Part shown: piece by piece, positions 5,206 through 13,077 of the stretch
How positions within the stretch are numbered: position 1 is the stretch's first letter
Layout of the letters: each line of letters opens with the position of its first letter
Origin: Planctomycetota bacterium
GTDB taxonomy: Bacteria > Planctomycetota > UBA1135 > GCA-002748355
Assembly (NCBI GenBank): GCA_020638795.1
Contig: JACKHW010000020.1
Coordinates: forward strand, 1-14,175
Length of the DNA: 14,175 bases
Direction of reading: 5' to 3'
Made by a program: the position numbers and the translations under genes
The notes under the pieces: model-generated
The model's database searches: none
Told to the model about the DNA's origin: nothing
What the model saw: the letters and a program-made list of their open reading frames with translations, nothing else

Positions 5206-7028
5206 TGCATCTCGACGACGAGATCGCCCTCCGTTGCCGGGGTCCAGTTCGTGACGACGCGCCCCGTCGTTCCGCCGCGATCGTCATAGATATTGAGGGA
5301 CACGTTGGCCGCGCGGGAAGAGACGTCGAACTCGAAGCGTCCTTGCTCGTCGATTCGGGCGGTTCGGCTCGAAAACGACGCGAGGCGAATGGAGGGCAAG
5401 GACTCGTCGGTCGGGGCGACAGTAGTGGCGTCGACGAAGCCGCCGGGGAGCGGCTGCGTTGCGCGGAGCACACGCCCGCGAATCACACGGAACGCATCGA
5501 GTTCGAGCGCCGTGTTCTGGATGCGCCCCGGAGGTGGGGATTCGGGCACCACGATGCGGCACATCCCGTCCCCACGTCGTTCGTTCCAGCCGAGGACATG
5601 GTAGGTCCCGGGTCGTACTCGGATGCGAGCGATGCCCTGCGCGTCGATCGCGGAGCGGAGACCGATCGGCGGGTCGCCTTCGGACTCGGCGAGCACTTCG
5701 ACGAAGCCGCCCGTAACCGGATTGCCGCCGCGTCCGCGCACCGTGACCTCGACATCTCGATACGAAGCGACGTCGATTTGGAAGTCACCGTTCAGAGCCG
5801 AAGCGTCATCCGCGAGGACGACGCCGCGATCGTCGACGACGGCGAGCAGGCTCCACGAAGCGCGACTGCCGGCAGCGGGGAGGTGCACGGAGCCGGCCGT
5901 GTCGGGACTGACTCGAACCGCGCGACCAGCCTCCGTGTAGTAGAGCGCATCGCCTTTGGCCAAGCCCTCGATCGTCGCGCGTCGCATTGCGGGTGGCCCG
6001 ACGATCAGAGAGAACGTGCCGCTCGCGATGCTACGGACTTGACGATTCGAGAACCGTGGATCGAAGACCTGGAGCTGAACGTCCGACGCGCTTCCCTGAT
6101 TGATCGATGGCACGAAAGCGGTTGCCGTTCCATCGGCACCAGTTTCGAAATAGCGCACTCGCGGCGAGCGGACGACCGGATACGACTGCGCGATGCGAAG
6201 CCCGCGGACCGGTTCGCCCTGTTGCGTCGTGGCCCGGACTTCGACCTTCTGCATCCCCGAGAAGAACAGCGTCTTCTTGCGCGCATCGAAGTCGTAGCCA
6301 GGAGCGTTGCGATTGGCGGCTCGCAACAAGTGCATGATCCACCGCACGTCGAGGACGTCACCGTTCGCACGCTGTAACTCGACGAAGAAGAACCCGAGCG
6401 GCAGCGGTGGCAGAACGAACGACGACGAGGCAGTGTCGTCGAGCGCCACGACGAACTCCGGCGCGACGAACCCGGCGGGAATAGGTCCGATGACCGGAGC
6501 TCGAAACTCACTCTGCGAGTTGCGCAGATAGCCGAGCCAATTGTCGGGACGATCGCCGGTGATGCGCGCGGTGAGCCGCTTGTCGCCATCGAGCAGCTTG
6601 CGCCACGCGTCGAGGTTCTCGAGAACGATGCAATCGACGGGGAACGGTTCGAGTTCGAGTCGCAACGGGCGCCCGACGACGTGTCCGACGCTCGGCAGGC
6701 TCGCGAAGCGTTCGGTCGCCCCGTCACGTTTCGTCGCCCAGATCGTCCAAATGCGCGATGGATCGAGTTCGAGGCGCGCCGATCCGCGTTCGTCGGTCGT
6801 CGCCTCGGCGCGTTCGAGTTCGAAGTTCCCGATCAGGTGCGGGAACGGACTCGTCACCGCGTGCACGGTCGCGCCGGCGACCGGCTTCGCCTCGGCGAAG
6901 TCGACGACTCGGATGCGCGTGGATCGCTCTTGTGCGAGCGTGGTCGATGCAGTCGTCGTCGATGCAGCGCCGAGGAGGATCACCGCCACGCGGAGCAGCT
7001 GGTCGCGATTCGTTCTCACTGCGTTCAT
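5202..7028 (-). CDS. Secreted protein with carboxypeptidase-regulatory-like domains (paralog A)
   Basis: This is a 608-residue secreted protein, first of the pair. The signal peptide is residues 1-32 (basic R5/R8, core LLRVAVILLGAAS, cut after TLA). Mature modules are at about 38-90 (PVAGATVHAVT ... TTDERGSARLEL), 260-306 (VEVRATTQQGEPVRGLRIA ... GADGTATAFV), 425-482 (VTVRGRGGNPVTGGFVEVL ... IDAQGIARIRVRPGTYHVLG) and 515-605 (IRGRVLRATQPLPGGFVDA ... IDEQGRFEFDV). The PPLPLGFFF segment (207-215) and GGFVEV (440-445) align with paralog B. I chose ATG 7028 rather than GTG 7073 or ATG 7070. It places the signal peptide normally, gives exactly the paralog's length, and leaves the extended -10 element (7072-7080) upstream. 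No enzyme motif is seen; a scaffold or ligand-binding role is inferred. Confidence 0.8.
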   Translation of the reverse strand: MNAVRTNRDQLLRVAVILLGAASTTTASTTLAQERSTRIRVVDFAEAKPVAGATVHAVTSPFPHLIGNFELERAEATTDERGSARLELDPSRIWTIWATKRDGATERFASLPSVGHVVGRPLRLELEPFPVDCIVLENLDAWRKLLDGDKRLTARITGDRPDNWLGYLRNSQSEFRAPVIGPIPAGFVAPEFVVALDDTASSSFVLPPLPLGFFFVELQRANGDVLDVRWIMHLLRAANRNAPGYDFDARKKTLFFSGMQKVEVRATTQQGEPVRGLRIAQSYPVVRSPRVRYFETGADGTATAFVPSINQGSASDVQLQVFDPRFSNRQVRSIASGTFSLIVGPPAMRRATIEGLAKGDALYYTEAGRAVRVSPDTAGSVHLPAAGSRASWSLLAVVDDRGVVLADDASALNGDFQIDVASYRDVEVTVRGRGGNPVTGGFVEVLAESEGDPPIGLRSAIDAQGIARIRVRPGTYHVLGWNERRGDGMCRIVVPESPPPGRIQNTALELDAFRVIRGRVLRATQPLPGGFVDATTVAPTDESLPSIRLASFSSRTARIDEQGRFEFDVSSRAANVSLNIYDDRGGTTGRVVTNWTPATEGDLVVEMQ

Positions 7029-7071
7029 GGGCGATCGTCGGGCCGCATGCTGCGTGTCTCGGGGCGCCATC

Positions 7072-7080
7072 ACCCTAGCA
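7072..7080 (-). promoter_or_regulatory. Extended -10 promoter of the paralog operon
   Basis: On the minus strand TG-C-TAGGGT (7080-7072) matches an extended -10 element (TGnTAnnnT). No good -35 is visible at the usual distance. Transcription would start near 7066, giving a leader of about 38 nt before ATG 7028. Confidence 0.4.
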
Positions 7081-7122
7081 AGAAAAGCGCACTGCTGCGT
7101 GATTCGTGTCGACGACCGTGCC

Positions 7123-7131
7123 TGCTACCCT
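7123..7131 (+). promoter_or_regulatory. Extended -10 promoter of pcrA, near-leaderless
   Basis: TG-C-TACCCT (7123-7131) has the same extended -10 form as the divergent promoter. It ends 8 nt before ATG 7140, so the mRNA would start within about 1-2 nt of the start codon. No Shine-Dalgarno is present, consistent with a leaderless message. Confidence 0.4.
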
Positions 7132-7139
7132 GGCGACGA

Positions 7140-9371
7140 ATGGACTTTCTCCTCGACGACCTCAACGACGCGCAGCGCGAAGCCGTGACGTACGGCGAAG
7201 GCCCGCTTCTCGTCGTTGCGGGCGCCGGTTCGGGCAAGACGCGCGTGTTGACGCGAAGGATCGCGTGGCTCTTGCACCACGGTGTGCCGGAATGGGCCGT
7301 GCTGGGAGTCACGTTCACCAACAAGGCCGCGCGCGAGATGGCGGGGCGCGTGCACGATCTCGTGCCCGGATCGCGCATCCGATTGTCGACGTTCCACTCG
7401 GCCTGTGCGTCCTTCTTGCGACGCTCGGGCGAGCGGCTCGGCTTCACACCCGACTTCACGATCTACGACACTCAGGATCGAGACCAGCTGATCAAGACGT
7501 TGATGCACGACCGGGACATACCGGTCAAAGAAGTGCGCCCTTCGCTGATCGGTCACGTGATTTCGTCGCTCAAGAACGCGGGCACGTTGCCTCGGGACTA
7601 CGTCCCGGACGAGATGGACCCGGTCGGGCGCTTCGTCGGTCGTCTCTACGAGCCGTACCAGGACGCGTTGCGGTCGATGAACGCGATGGACTTCGACGAC
7701 CTTTTGCTGCACTTCCTCGGACTCGTCGAGTCCGAACCCGATGTGTGCGACTACTACGCGTCGCGCTACCGCCACGTGCTCGTCGACGAGTTCCAGGACA
7801 CCAACAACGTGCAGTATCGGATCGTGAAGGCGCTGGCGTCGGTTCACGGCAATCTCTGCGTCGTCGGTGACCCGGATCAGTCGATCTACAGCTTTCGTGG
7901 TGCGGTCGTCGGCAACATCCTGAGTTTCCCCAAGGACTATCCCGCGACCAAGGTCGTCAAGCTCGAAACCAACTACCGGTCGCGCGGTTCGATCCTCGAG
8001 TTCGCGCAGACGGTCATCGAGCACAACCGCGAGCGGCTCGACAAGGTACTCGTACCGTCCAAGCCCGGTGGGCCGCCCATCGAGTATCACACCGCGCACG
8101 ACACGCGCGAAGAAGCGCGCGAAGTCGCCTATCGCGTCACGAGTCTCGTGCAGCGTGGCGTTCCGCTCGGTGAGATCGCGATCTTCTATCGAGCGCGGTT
8201 CTTGTCGCGGGGGCTCGAAGAAGTCTTCCGATCCTTCAACTTGCCCTACGAACTCGTCGGCGACGTCGGCTTCTACGGTCGCAAGGAGATCAAGGACCTC
8301 CTCGCGTATCTGCAGATCATCGTGAACCCGCGCGACACCGTCGCGCTGCAACGGATCATCAACGTGCCGACCCGCGGGATCGGAAAGGTCACGCAGGATC
8401 GCGTGTTCGCTGCGGCCGCGAGTGCCGGCATGTCGCCAGGAGAGTTGTTGCTCGAAGGGATGACATCGGAGCGCGCCCGTACCTCTGGCATCTCTGGCAA
8501 GGCAGCACAGGGTCTCGCGGTCCTCGGCGGCATCCTCGTCGAGGCGGGACTCCGCGCCGAGAACTCCGTCGAAGTCACCCTCGAATACGTCCTCGAGCGC
8601 ACCGGCTACATCGAGGCCGTCTGCCGCACCGGGGACTACCAAGACATCGATCGTGAAGAAAACGTCCAAGAACTCCTCGCGAGTGCGCGGCGCTTCGACA
8701 CGGACCTGTCGAAGATCGCCGGTGAGCGCCAGCACGCGGTGGCCGCGTATCTGCAGGACATCACGCTCTTCCAAGAAGCCGCCGAGCGCGTGACCGACGA
8801 GCCGCGCGTCCAGATGATGACCGTGCACGCTGCCAAGGGCCTCGAGTTCGATCACGTCTTCGTCGTCGGGTGCGAGGAGACGATTTTCCCGCATCGCAAC
8901 AGTTCGCTGCCGGACGAGATCGAGGAAGAGCGTCGGCTCTTCTACGTCGCGGCAACCCGTGCGCGGGAGGGGCTGACGGTGACCCGCGCGCGCTCGCGAG
9001 ACGCGTTCGGTAGCGGGCTCCAGCACAATCCGCCATCGCGTTTCCTGCGCGAAGGCGGTCTGGTTGCGGCCCGGCAAAGTTCGGACTACGACGGTGATCG
9101 CCACTCGCAGTACGATGATGGCGAGCCGGTCTACGTGCAGGATCTCGGCGCCTACGATCCCGAGGAGGAAGGTCCTGCGGAGGACTATCGCCCGGGTGAG
9201 CGCGTCGTGCACCCGACGTACGGCGATGGCCGGGTCCTCAAAGCCTATGGCAGCGGAGTCAATACGAAGGTCGAGGTGCACTTCGCCTCGGGTGTTCGGA
9301 CTCTGCTCGTCGAGTATGCGCGGCTCGAGCGATACGGGTCTGGCATGACGGACGAACGCGAAGCGGAATGA
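7140..9371 (+). CDS. pcrA: ATP-dependent 3'-5' DNA helicase PcrA/UvrD
   Basis: This 743-residue superfamily 1A helicase acts in nucleotide excision repair, mismatch repair and replication-transcription conflict resolution. The motifs are complete: N-terminal Q-motif LNDAQREAV (8-16), Walker A AGAGSGKT (27-34), motif Ia TFTNKAAREM (about 60), motif II VDEFQD (215-220), motif III GDPDQSIYSFRGA (about 243-255), motif IV ETNYRS, motif V TVHAAKGLEFDHVFVVG, and motif VI EERRLFYVAATRARE. An acidic linker (PEEEGPAEDYRPG) leads to a C-terminal Tudor-like domain around 685-730 (VVHPTYGDGRVLK), the RNA polymerase-binding tail known in PcrA and UvrD. Length is typical. An open frame extends upstream to 6681, but it is the complement of paralog A and lacks helicase sequence; ATG 7140 precedes the Q-motif correctly. 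The AAA+ activator gene follows after 4 bp. Confidence 0.97.
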   Translation: MDFLLDDLNDAQREAVTYGEGPLLVVAGAGSGKTRVLTRRIAWLLHHGVPEWAVLGVTFTNKAAREMAGRVHDLVPGSRIRLSTFHSACASFLRRSGERLGFTPDFTIYDTQDRDQLIKTLMHDRDIPVKEVRPSLIGHVISSLKNAGTLPRDYVPDEMDPVGRFVGRLYEPYQDALRSMNAMDFDDLLLHFLGLVESEPDVCDYYASRYRHVLVDEFQDTNNVQYRIVKALASVHGNLCVVGDPDQSIYSFRGAVVGNILSFPKDYPATKVVKLETNYRSRGSILEFAQTVIEHNRERLDKVLVPSKPGGPPIEYHTAHDTREEAREVAYRVTSLVQRGVPLGEIAIFYRARFLSRGLEEVFRSFNLPYELVGDVGFYGRKEIKDLLAYLQIIVNPRDTVALQRIINVPTRGIGKVTQDRVFAAAASAGMSPGELLLEGMTSERARTSGISGKAAQGLAVLGGILVEAGLRAENSVEVTLEYVLERTGYIEAVCRTGDYQDIDREENVQELLASARRFDTDLSKIAGERQHAVAAYLQDITLFQEAAERVTDEPRVQMMTVHAAKGLEFDHVFVVGCEETIFPHRNSSLPDEIEEERRLFYVAATRAREGLTVTRARSRDAFGSGLQHNPPSRFLREGGLVAARQSSDYDGDRHSQYDDGEPVYVQDLGAYDPEEEGPAEDYRPGERVVHPTYGDGRVLKAYGSGVNTKVEVHFASGVRTLLVEYARLERYGSGMTDEREAE

Positions 9372-9375
9372 TCGA

Positions 9376-10317
9376 GTGAGCGAGGGAGAGCGGTTGAACA
9401 GCGAAGGTGGCGACGCCCGGAGTCAGTTGGATGCCGAGTTCGCGGATTGGTGCGAACGTGCGAAAGGGCTCGATCCCGAGCAGCGGGTCGATCTCGTTGC
9501 CGAGATCCGTTCGCGCCTCATCGATCTCGAGCGGACGGCATACGTCGAAGGCGACGAGCCACCGCTGCCGCAGCGCTTCGGCATCATCGGCGACAGCGAT
9601 GTCATGCACCGCGTGTTCGAGCGACTTGAGAAGATGGCGGCGAGTGACTACGCGGTGCTCGTGACGGGCGAGAGCGGCACGGGAAAGGAGCTCGTCGCTC
9701 GCGCGCTCCACATGCACGGGCCGCGCAAGCACAAGCCGTTCCTGAGCGAGAACTGCGCGGCGATTCCGGAAACGCTGCTGGAGTCGATTCTGTTCGGACA
9801 CGCCAAAGGCGCGTTCACGGGCGCTCACAAGGACAACGCGGGACACTTCGTCCGGGCTCACGAGGGAACGCTCTTCCTCGACGAACTCGGAGACATGCCG
9901 CTGTCGATGCAGAGCAAGCTCCTTCGCGTGCTCCAGGACGGCGAGGTGCGTCCCGTCGGCAGCGAAAAGACGCGTCACGTCGACGTGCGGCTCGTCGCGG
10001 CGACCAACAAGGACCTACAGCTCGAGGTGCGGGAGAAGCGCTTCCGCGAGGACCTCTTGTTTCGCCTCAACGTGCTCGAAATCACGTTGCCGCCGCTGCG
10101 CGCGCGCGGAGGGGACATCCTGCACATCGCCGAGTTCTTCCTGCGAAGAGCGCGGAAAGAGCTAGGACGCGAACTCCGCCTCGGCAAGTCGGCGAACGAG
10201 TGGCTGATGGCGCAGAGCTGGCCCGGAAACGTGCGCCAACTCGAGAACGAGATCCGCCGCGCTGCTGCCCTTGCGACCGGCACGGTCCTCGAAAGCTCGA
10301 GCTTTTCGGGAACTTGA
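9376..10317 (+). CDS. Sigma-54-dependent AAA+ activator lacking a DNA-binding domain
   Basis: This 313-residue bacterial enhancer-binding-type ATPase would remodel sigma-54 RNA polymerase. Residues 1-65 are a helical, charged N-terminus with no receiver, GAF or FHA signature. The AAA+ core follows: GDSDVMHRVFERLEKMA, Walker A GESGTGKE (98-105), ENCAAIPETLLES, the sigma-54 contact loop GAFTGA (145-150), Walker B TLFLDE (165-170), KLLRVLQDGEVRPVG, arginine-finger region RFREDLLFRLN (222-232) and sensor II WPGNVRQLEN (282-291). It ends 22 residues after that, where relatives carry a FIS-type helix-turn-helix. None is present, and none appears in other frames before the next gene. Such HTH-less activators (FlgR and CtcC are known examples) work from solution or through partners. 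GTG 9376 is 4 bp after pcrA; TTG 9394 behind GGGAGAG is an alternative. Confidence 0.92.
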   Translation: MSEGERLNSEGGDARSQLDAEFADWCERAKGLDPEQRVDLVAEIRSRLIDLERTAYVEGDEPPLPQRFGIIGDSDVMHRVFERLEKMAASDYAVLVTGESGTGKELVARALHMHGPRKHKPFLSENCAAIPETLLESILFGHAKGAFTGAHKDNAGHFVRAHEGTLFLDELGDMPLSMQSKLLRVLQDGEVRPVGSEKTRHVDVRLVAATNKDLQLEVREKRFREDLLFRLNVLEITLPPLRARGGDILHIAEFFLRRARKELGRELRLGKSANEWLMAQSWPGNVRQLENEIRRAAALATGTVLESSSFSGT

Positions 10318-10343
10318 GCCTGCCTGCACCATCGTGGCGGATC

Positions 10344-10373
10344 GTGACCTGCGCCAACGAGGCCTGATAACAT
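10344..10373 (+). promoter_or_regulatory. Promoter of the CAP-domain lipoprotein gene
   Basis: GTGACC (10344-10349) and TAACAT (10368-10373) are 18 bp apart, and TGA directly before the -10 makes it an extended form. It lies in the 79-bp gap after the AAA+ activator. CGGAG (10387-10391) then serves as ribosome binding site 5 nt before ATG 10397. I see no GG-N10-GC sigma-54 element here. Confidence 0.45.
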
Positions 10374-10396
10374 CGAGGGGAACCAGCGGAGATTGC

Positions 10397-12991
10397 ATGC
10401 CCGAAGAACCCAACAGCACCGAGCGCGTCCCGTCGACCCGCTGTGTCGTCGCGATCGCGGCCGCGCTCGTTTCGATCCTTCTCGTCGCCTGTGGGCCCGC
10501 TTCGCGCCCGGTGGCGCTGAGCAACGCGGAGAATGCCGCGCTGAACGGTGACTTCGAGCGTGCCGAGTCCCTGCTCGAGAGCGTGCGGTTCACGCCGGGC
10601 ATCGAAGATCAGTTGGCCGATGCGAATGCGCGGATCAACGGGTATCGGGAGGTCTATGCAGGCGTCGATCGCGAACTCGAGGCGATCTTGCGCGACCACG
10701 GGCAGAACCAAGCGATCCCGCTCATGCGCGAACGTGCGAATGCGTCCGAGGCCGCCGGAAGGACCCTCGAGGCAACGATCTGGCGTCGTCGCATGGGGCA
10801 TCTGGATGCGTTCGTCGCGAAGCTGAATCCGAAGGATCCGGAATGGAAGGCCCCCGAGGTCGCCCAGGATTCGCAAGGGATCGCTCTCGTAGCCGAGCGC
10901 GTCTTTGACGCACGCGAGGTCGACGAACTCGTGAAGCAAGGTCGCTACCGCGATGCGATCGACCTTCTTCGGCGCCTGATGGTGAGTGCAGGCGAGAACG
11001 CGAATCAGCTGCGCGACCGCCTGTGGGCCATCGAGGAGCAGGGCAAGGCCGCGATCGAGACGATCACGCAGAAAGCCGAGGAGATCGAGAAGGCGCAGGG
11101 AGGCGATGCCGCGCTCGCCTATCTCGTGCGTGAGGGTGAGCGGTTTCCGCAGTTCGGCCCCCTCGGCGGTGTCGAGCAGGCGCGCCGTCGACTGCTCAAG
11201 GCGCTCGGCCGTTCGGAGGAGATTACGTGGGGGCCCGGCATGGCGCCGGGCATTCGCGAGGCGTTCGAAGAGCGAGAGCGTGACCGCGAGCGGAAGACGC
11301 CCAAAGACTCGACTGCAGACGCGGCAAAGCCGGCGCCGGTTGACCGGGAATCGCCGAGTTCGAGCGATGACGGCGACGACGCCGGGCTCGCGGGTGGCGA
11401 ATCGGGTTCGCGCTGGCGCGCGCGACGATCCCTCGATCGCTCCGCTCAGGCCGCGTTCGCGGCTCGCGACTACGCGAAAGCCGCCGACGATTGGCGCGAA
11501 GCCGTCAAGTTCAGCGAAGGGCTCGAAGTCGAGCGCGTCTTCGCGGCGCGCGTGACCGAAGCGGAGATCCTCAACGCGAGCGTCGAGTCGCTCGCGAGTG
11601 CGATCGCGAGTGCTCCCAAGCGCTTCCAACGCGTCGATCTCGGCAACGGAACGATCGCCAAGGTCCGTGGCCTCGAAGACGGACGCCTCGTCGCGGAGAT
11701 CCGCGGACTCGAGGAGCGCGTCGCGCTCAAGGCGGTGCCCGATCGGGCGTTTGCCGAACTCCTCGTGATGGGGGCGTCCTCGTCGGTTTCGAGGCTGGGC
11801 GCCGCGACGTTGTTCGCGCGTTCGTTCGATGTCGATCGAGCCGAGGCGCTTCTCGCGAAGGTGCTCGCTGACGAACCTGGAGCCAAGCCTCGTGTCGACC
11901 AGTTGTTGTCAGCGCTCCGCAAGGAGGATCCCGGTGAGGGCGGCTACCTGCTCGAGGGGAAGCGCTTCGTGTCGAGTCGAGAACTCGCGCGCCGTGCACT
12001 CAGCAAGGAATACGAGCCGAAGCTACGCAAGATGTGGTCGTCGGAGGGCGCCGCTCGCGAAGCGCTCTTCGTCGAACTCCTGGCTGACGAACGTGCGCGC
12101 GATGTGATCACCGATGCATTCGCTCAGAAGCGGCGCGCACTGCACGAGAAGTTCGAGAAGGGCAAAGTAGGCAAGGACCTGGCCGTGCTGTTGCACGATC
12201 GTGATGCGCTCGACGAGCGTCGCAAATCAGCGCTCGAGTTGATCTACGACGCGGACAAGTACTTCTATCCTTACAAGGATCGTGAAGGGGAGTATCGCGT
12301 CGTCCAGATGGAGGTCAGTCGGCGTTGCGCGCTCGTTCGCGACGCGTGGAATCTCGATACGCATCGAATCGCGTTCGGCAGCGGATTCGCGAAAGAGCTC
12401 GAGCTCTATCGCTTCGTCTCCAAATCCCTCGTCCCGCTCGCGGGCCTCGTGATCGGCAGTGACGACAAGTGGTTCTGGTCGTTCGCATCGGGCACGGTCA
12501 CCACGATTCGCAACGTGGCGCGGAACCAGGCGGATCGCGAGTTCTTGGACAAGGCGGATGCCGTGCTCGCAGAGAACACGAAATCGTACGAGGAGATGCG
12601 GGCGAGCGGCACGGCGTCGACGGACGAAGTCGACTTGATGGTCCTCACCAATGCGTATCGACTCCAAATGGGGCGTATGCCGCTTCGCGTCGATGCGCGG
12701 CTCGTGATCGCCGCGCGTGGCCACTGTGAGGAGATGTCGAGGCTCGGCTATTTCGGTCACGAGTCCCCGGTGCCAGAGCGACGGACGCCGAGTGACCGCA
12801 TGCGTCTCGCCGGTTACAAGCGCGGTGCAGGCGAGAATCTCGCGATCAACAACGGTCCGGCCGGCGCCATCGAAGCCTGGCAGCACAGTTCCGGGCATCA
12901 CCGCAACATGCTCGCGACGCAGCACCGAGATCTGGGCGGCGGCATCCACGGGCGGCACTTCAACCAGAACTTCGGCGCGGGTGGTGGCTAG
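10397..12991 (+). CDS. Large lipoprotein with C-terminal CAP/SCP (YkwD-like) domain
   Basis: This is an 864-residue envelope lipoprotein. Residues 14-32 form the signal (TRCVVAIAAALVSILLVAC) with lipobox LVAC, C32 lipidated. About 715 residues follow with no family I recognise. They include TPR-like helix pairs (NGDFERAESLLES near 50, KQGRYRDAIDLL near 180, ARDYAKAADDWREA near 355), a charged low-complexity linker at about 288-337, a short beta-rich stretch (RVDLGNGTIAKVRGLEDG) and long charged helices. The CAP domain spans about 749-864: LTNAYRLQMGRMPLRVD, H776, YFGHESPV (H788), GAGENLA (E813) and WQHSSGHHRNML (H834), then GGGIHG. The conserved His/Glu pocket is present. CAP proteins are secreted; enzymatic function in bacteria is mostly unknown. 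ATG 10397 is chosen for the signal peptide and CGGAG site, although the frame is open from 10271. Confidence 0.9.
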   Translation: MPEEPNSTERVPSTRCVVAIAAALVSILLVACGPASRPVALSNAENAALNGDFERAESLLESVRFTPGIEDQLADANARINGYREVYAGVDRELEAILRDHGQNQAIPLMRERANASEAAGRTLEATIWRRRMGHLDAFVAKLNPKDPEWKAPEVAQDSQGIALVAERVFDAREVDELVKQGRYRDAIDLLRRLMVSAGENANQLRDRLWAIEEQGKAAIETITQKAEEIEKAQGGDAALAYLVREGERFPQFGPLGGVEQARRRLLKALGRSEEITWGPGMAPGIREAFEERERDRERKTPKDSTADAAKPAPVDRESPSSSDDGDDAGLAGGESGSRWRARRSLDRSAQAAFAARDYAKAADDWREAVKFSEGLEVERVFAARVTEAEILNASVESLASAIASAPKRFQRVDLGNGTIAKVRGLEDGRLVAEIRGLEERVALKAVPDRAFAELLVMGASSSVSRLGAATLFARSFDVDRAEALLAKVLADEPGAKPRVDQLLSALRKEDPGEGGYLLEGKRFVSSRELARRALSKEYEPKLRKMWSSEGAAREALFVELLADERARDVITDAFAQKRRALHEKFEKGKVGKDLAVLLHDRDALDERRKSALELIYDADKYFYPYKDREGEYRVVQMEVSRRCALVRDAWNLDTHRIAFGSGFAKELELYRFVSKSLVPLAGLVIGSDDKWFWSFASGTVTTIRNVARNQADREFLDKADAVLAENTKSYEEMRASGTASTDEVDLMVLTNAYRLQMGRMPLRVDARLVIAARGHCEEMSRLGYFGHESPVPERRTPSDRMRLAGYKRGAGENLAINNGPAGAIEAWQHSSGHHRNMLATQHRDLGGGIHGRHFNQNFGAGGG

Positions 12992-12993
12992 CC

Positions 12994-13065
12994 CTAGCGC
13001 CCCTCGCCGCTCGAAACGAGGTCCGCGCGCAAGCGGCTCAGTTCGCGTGCGAGGTCTTGATCCAT
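12994..13065 (-). CDS. Micro-ORF (23 aa) or in-frame readthrough tail of the acyltransferase
   Basis: ATG 13065-13063 begins a 23-codon frame (MDQDLARELSRLRADLVSSG..) ending at TAG 12996-12994. It starts 12 bp after the acyltransferase TGA and lies in exactly the same frame, so everything from that TGA to the TAG is open (28 codons including the micro-ORF). The peptide would be a single amphipathic charged helix, and third positions are G/C-rich. No good Shine-Dalgarno is present. It may be a chance open stretch, a separate small protein, or the original C-terminus cut off by a nonsense mutation. Confidence 0.25.
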   Translation of the reverse strand: MDQDLARELSRLRADLVSSGEGR

Positions 13066-13077
13066 CCGGGACTCGGG

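Noticed and set aside
5115..6377. Long plus-strand open frame opposite paralog A (420 codons)
   Set aside because: Mirror frame of a GC-rich gene; the product is Arg/Asp-rich with no domain, while the minus strand gives a signal peptide and recognisable beta modules.
6681..7139. N-terminal 153-residue extension of the PcrA frame
   Set aside because: It is the complement of the signal peptide and first module of paralog A. It carries no helicase sequence, and the helicase Q-motif follows ATG 7140 at the usual distance.
7125..9281. 718-codon minus-strand frame opposite pcrA
   Set aside because: Shadow of the helicase gene, whose motifs are complete; the reverse frame is low-complexity and His/Arg/Asp/Val-rich.
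10318..10396. Missing HTH of the activator hidden by a frameshift
   Set aside because: I read the other plus frames through this gap and found nothing resembling a FIS-type helix-turn-helix; the gap is also too short and holds a promoter.
10082..11629. 515-codon minus-strand frame across the activator/CAP-lipoprotein junction
   Set aside because: It crosses two well-supported plus-strand genes and their promoter, and shows no family motif.
12999..13037. Dyads GCCGCT/AGCGGC and CTCG-AAA-CGAG between the convergent genes as a bidirectional terminator
   Set aside because: Stems are short or the loop is long, and no T tract follows on either strand.
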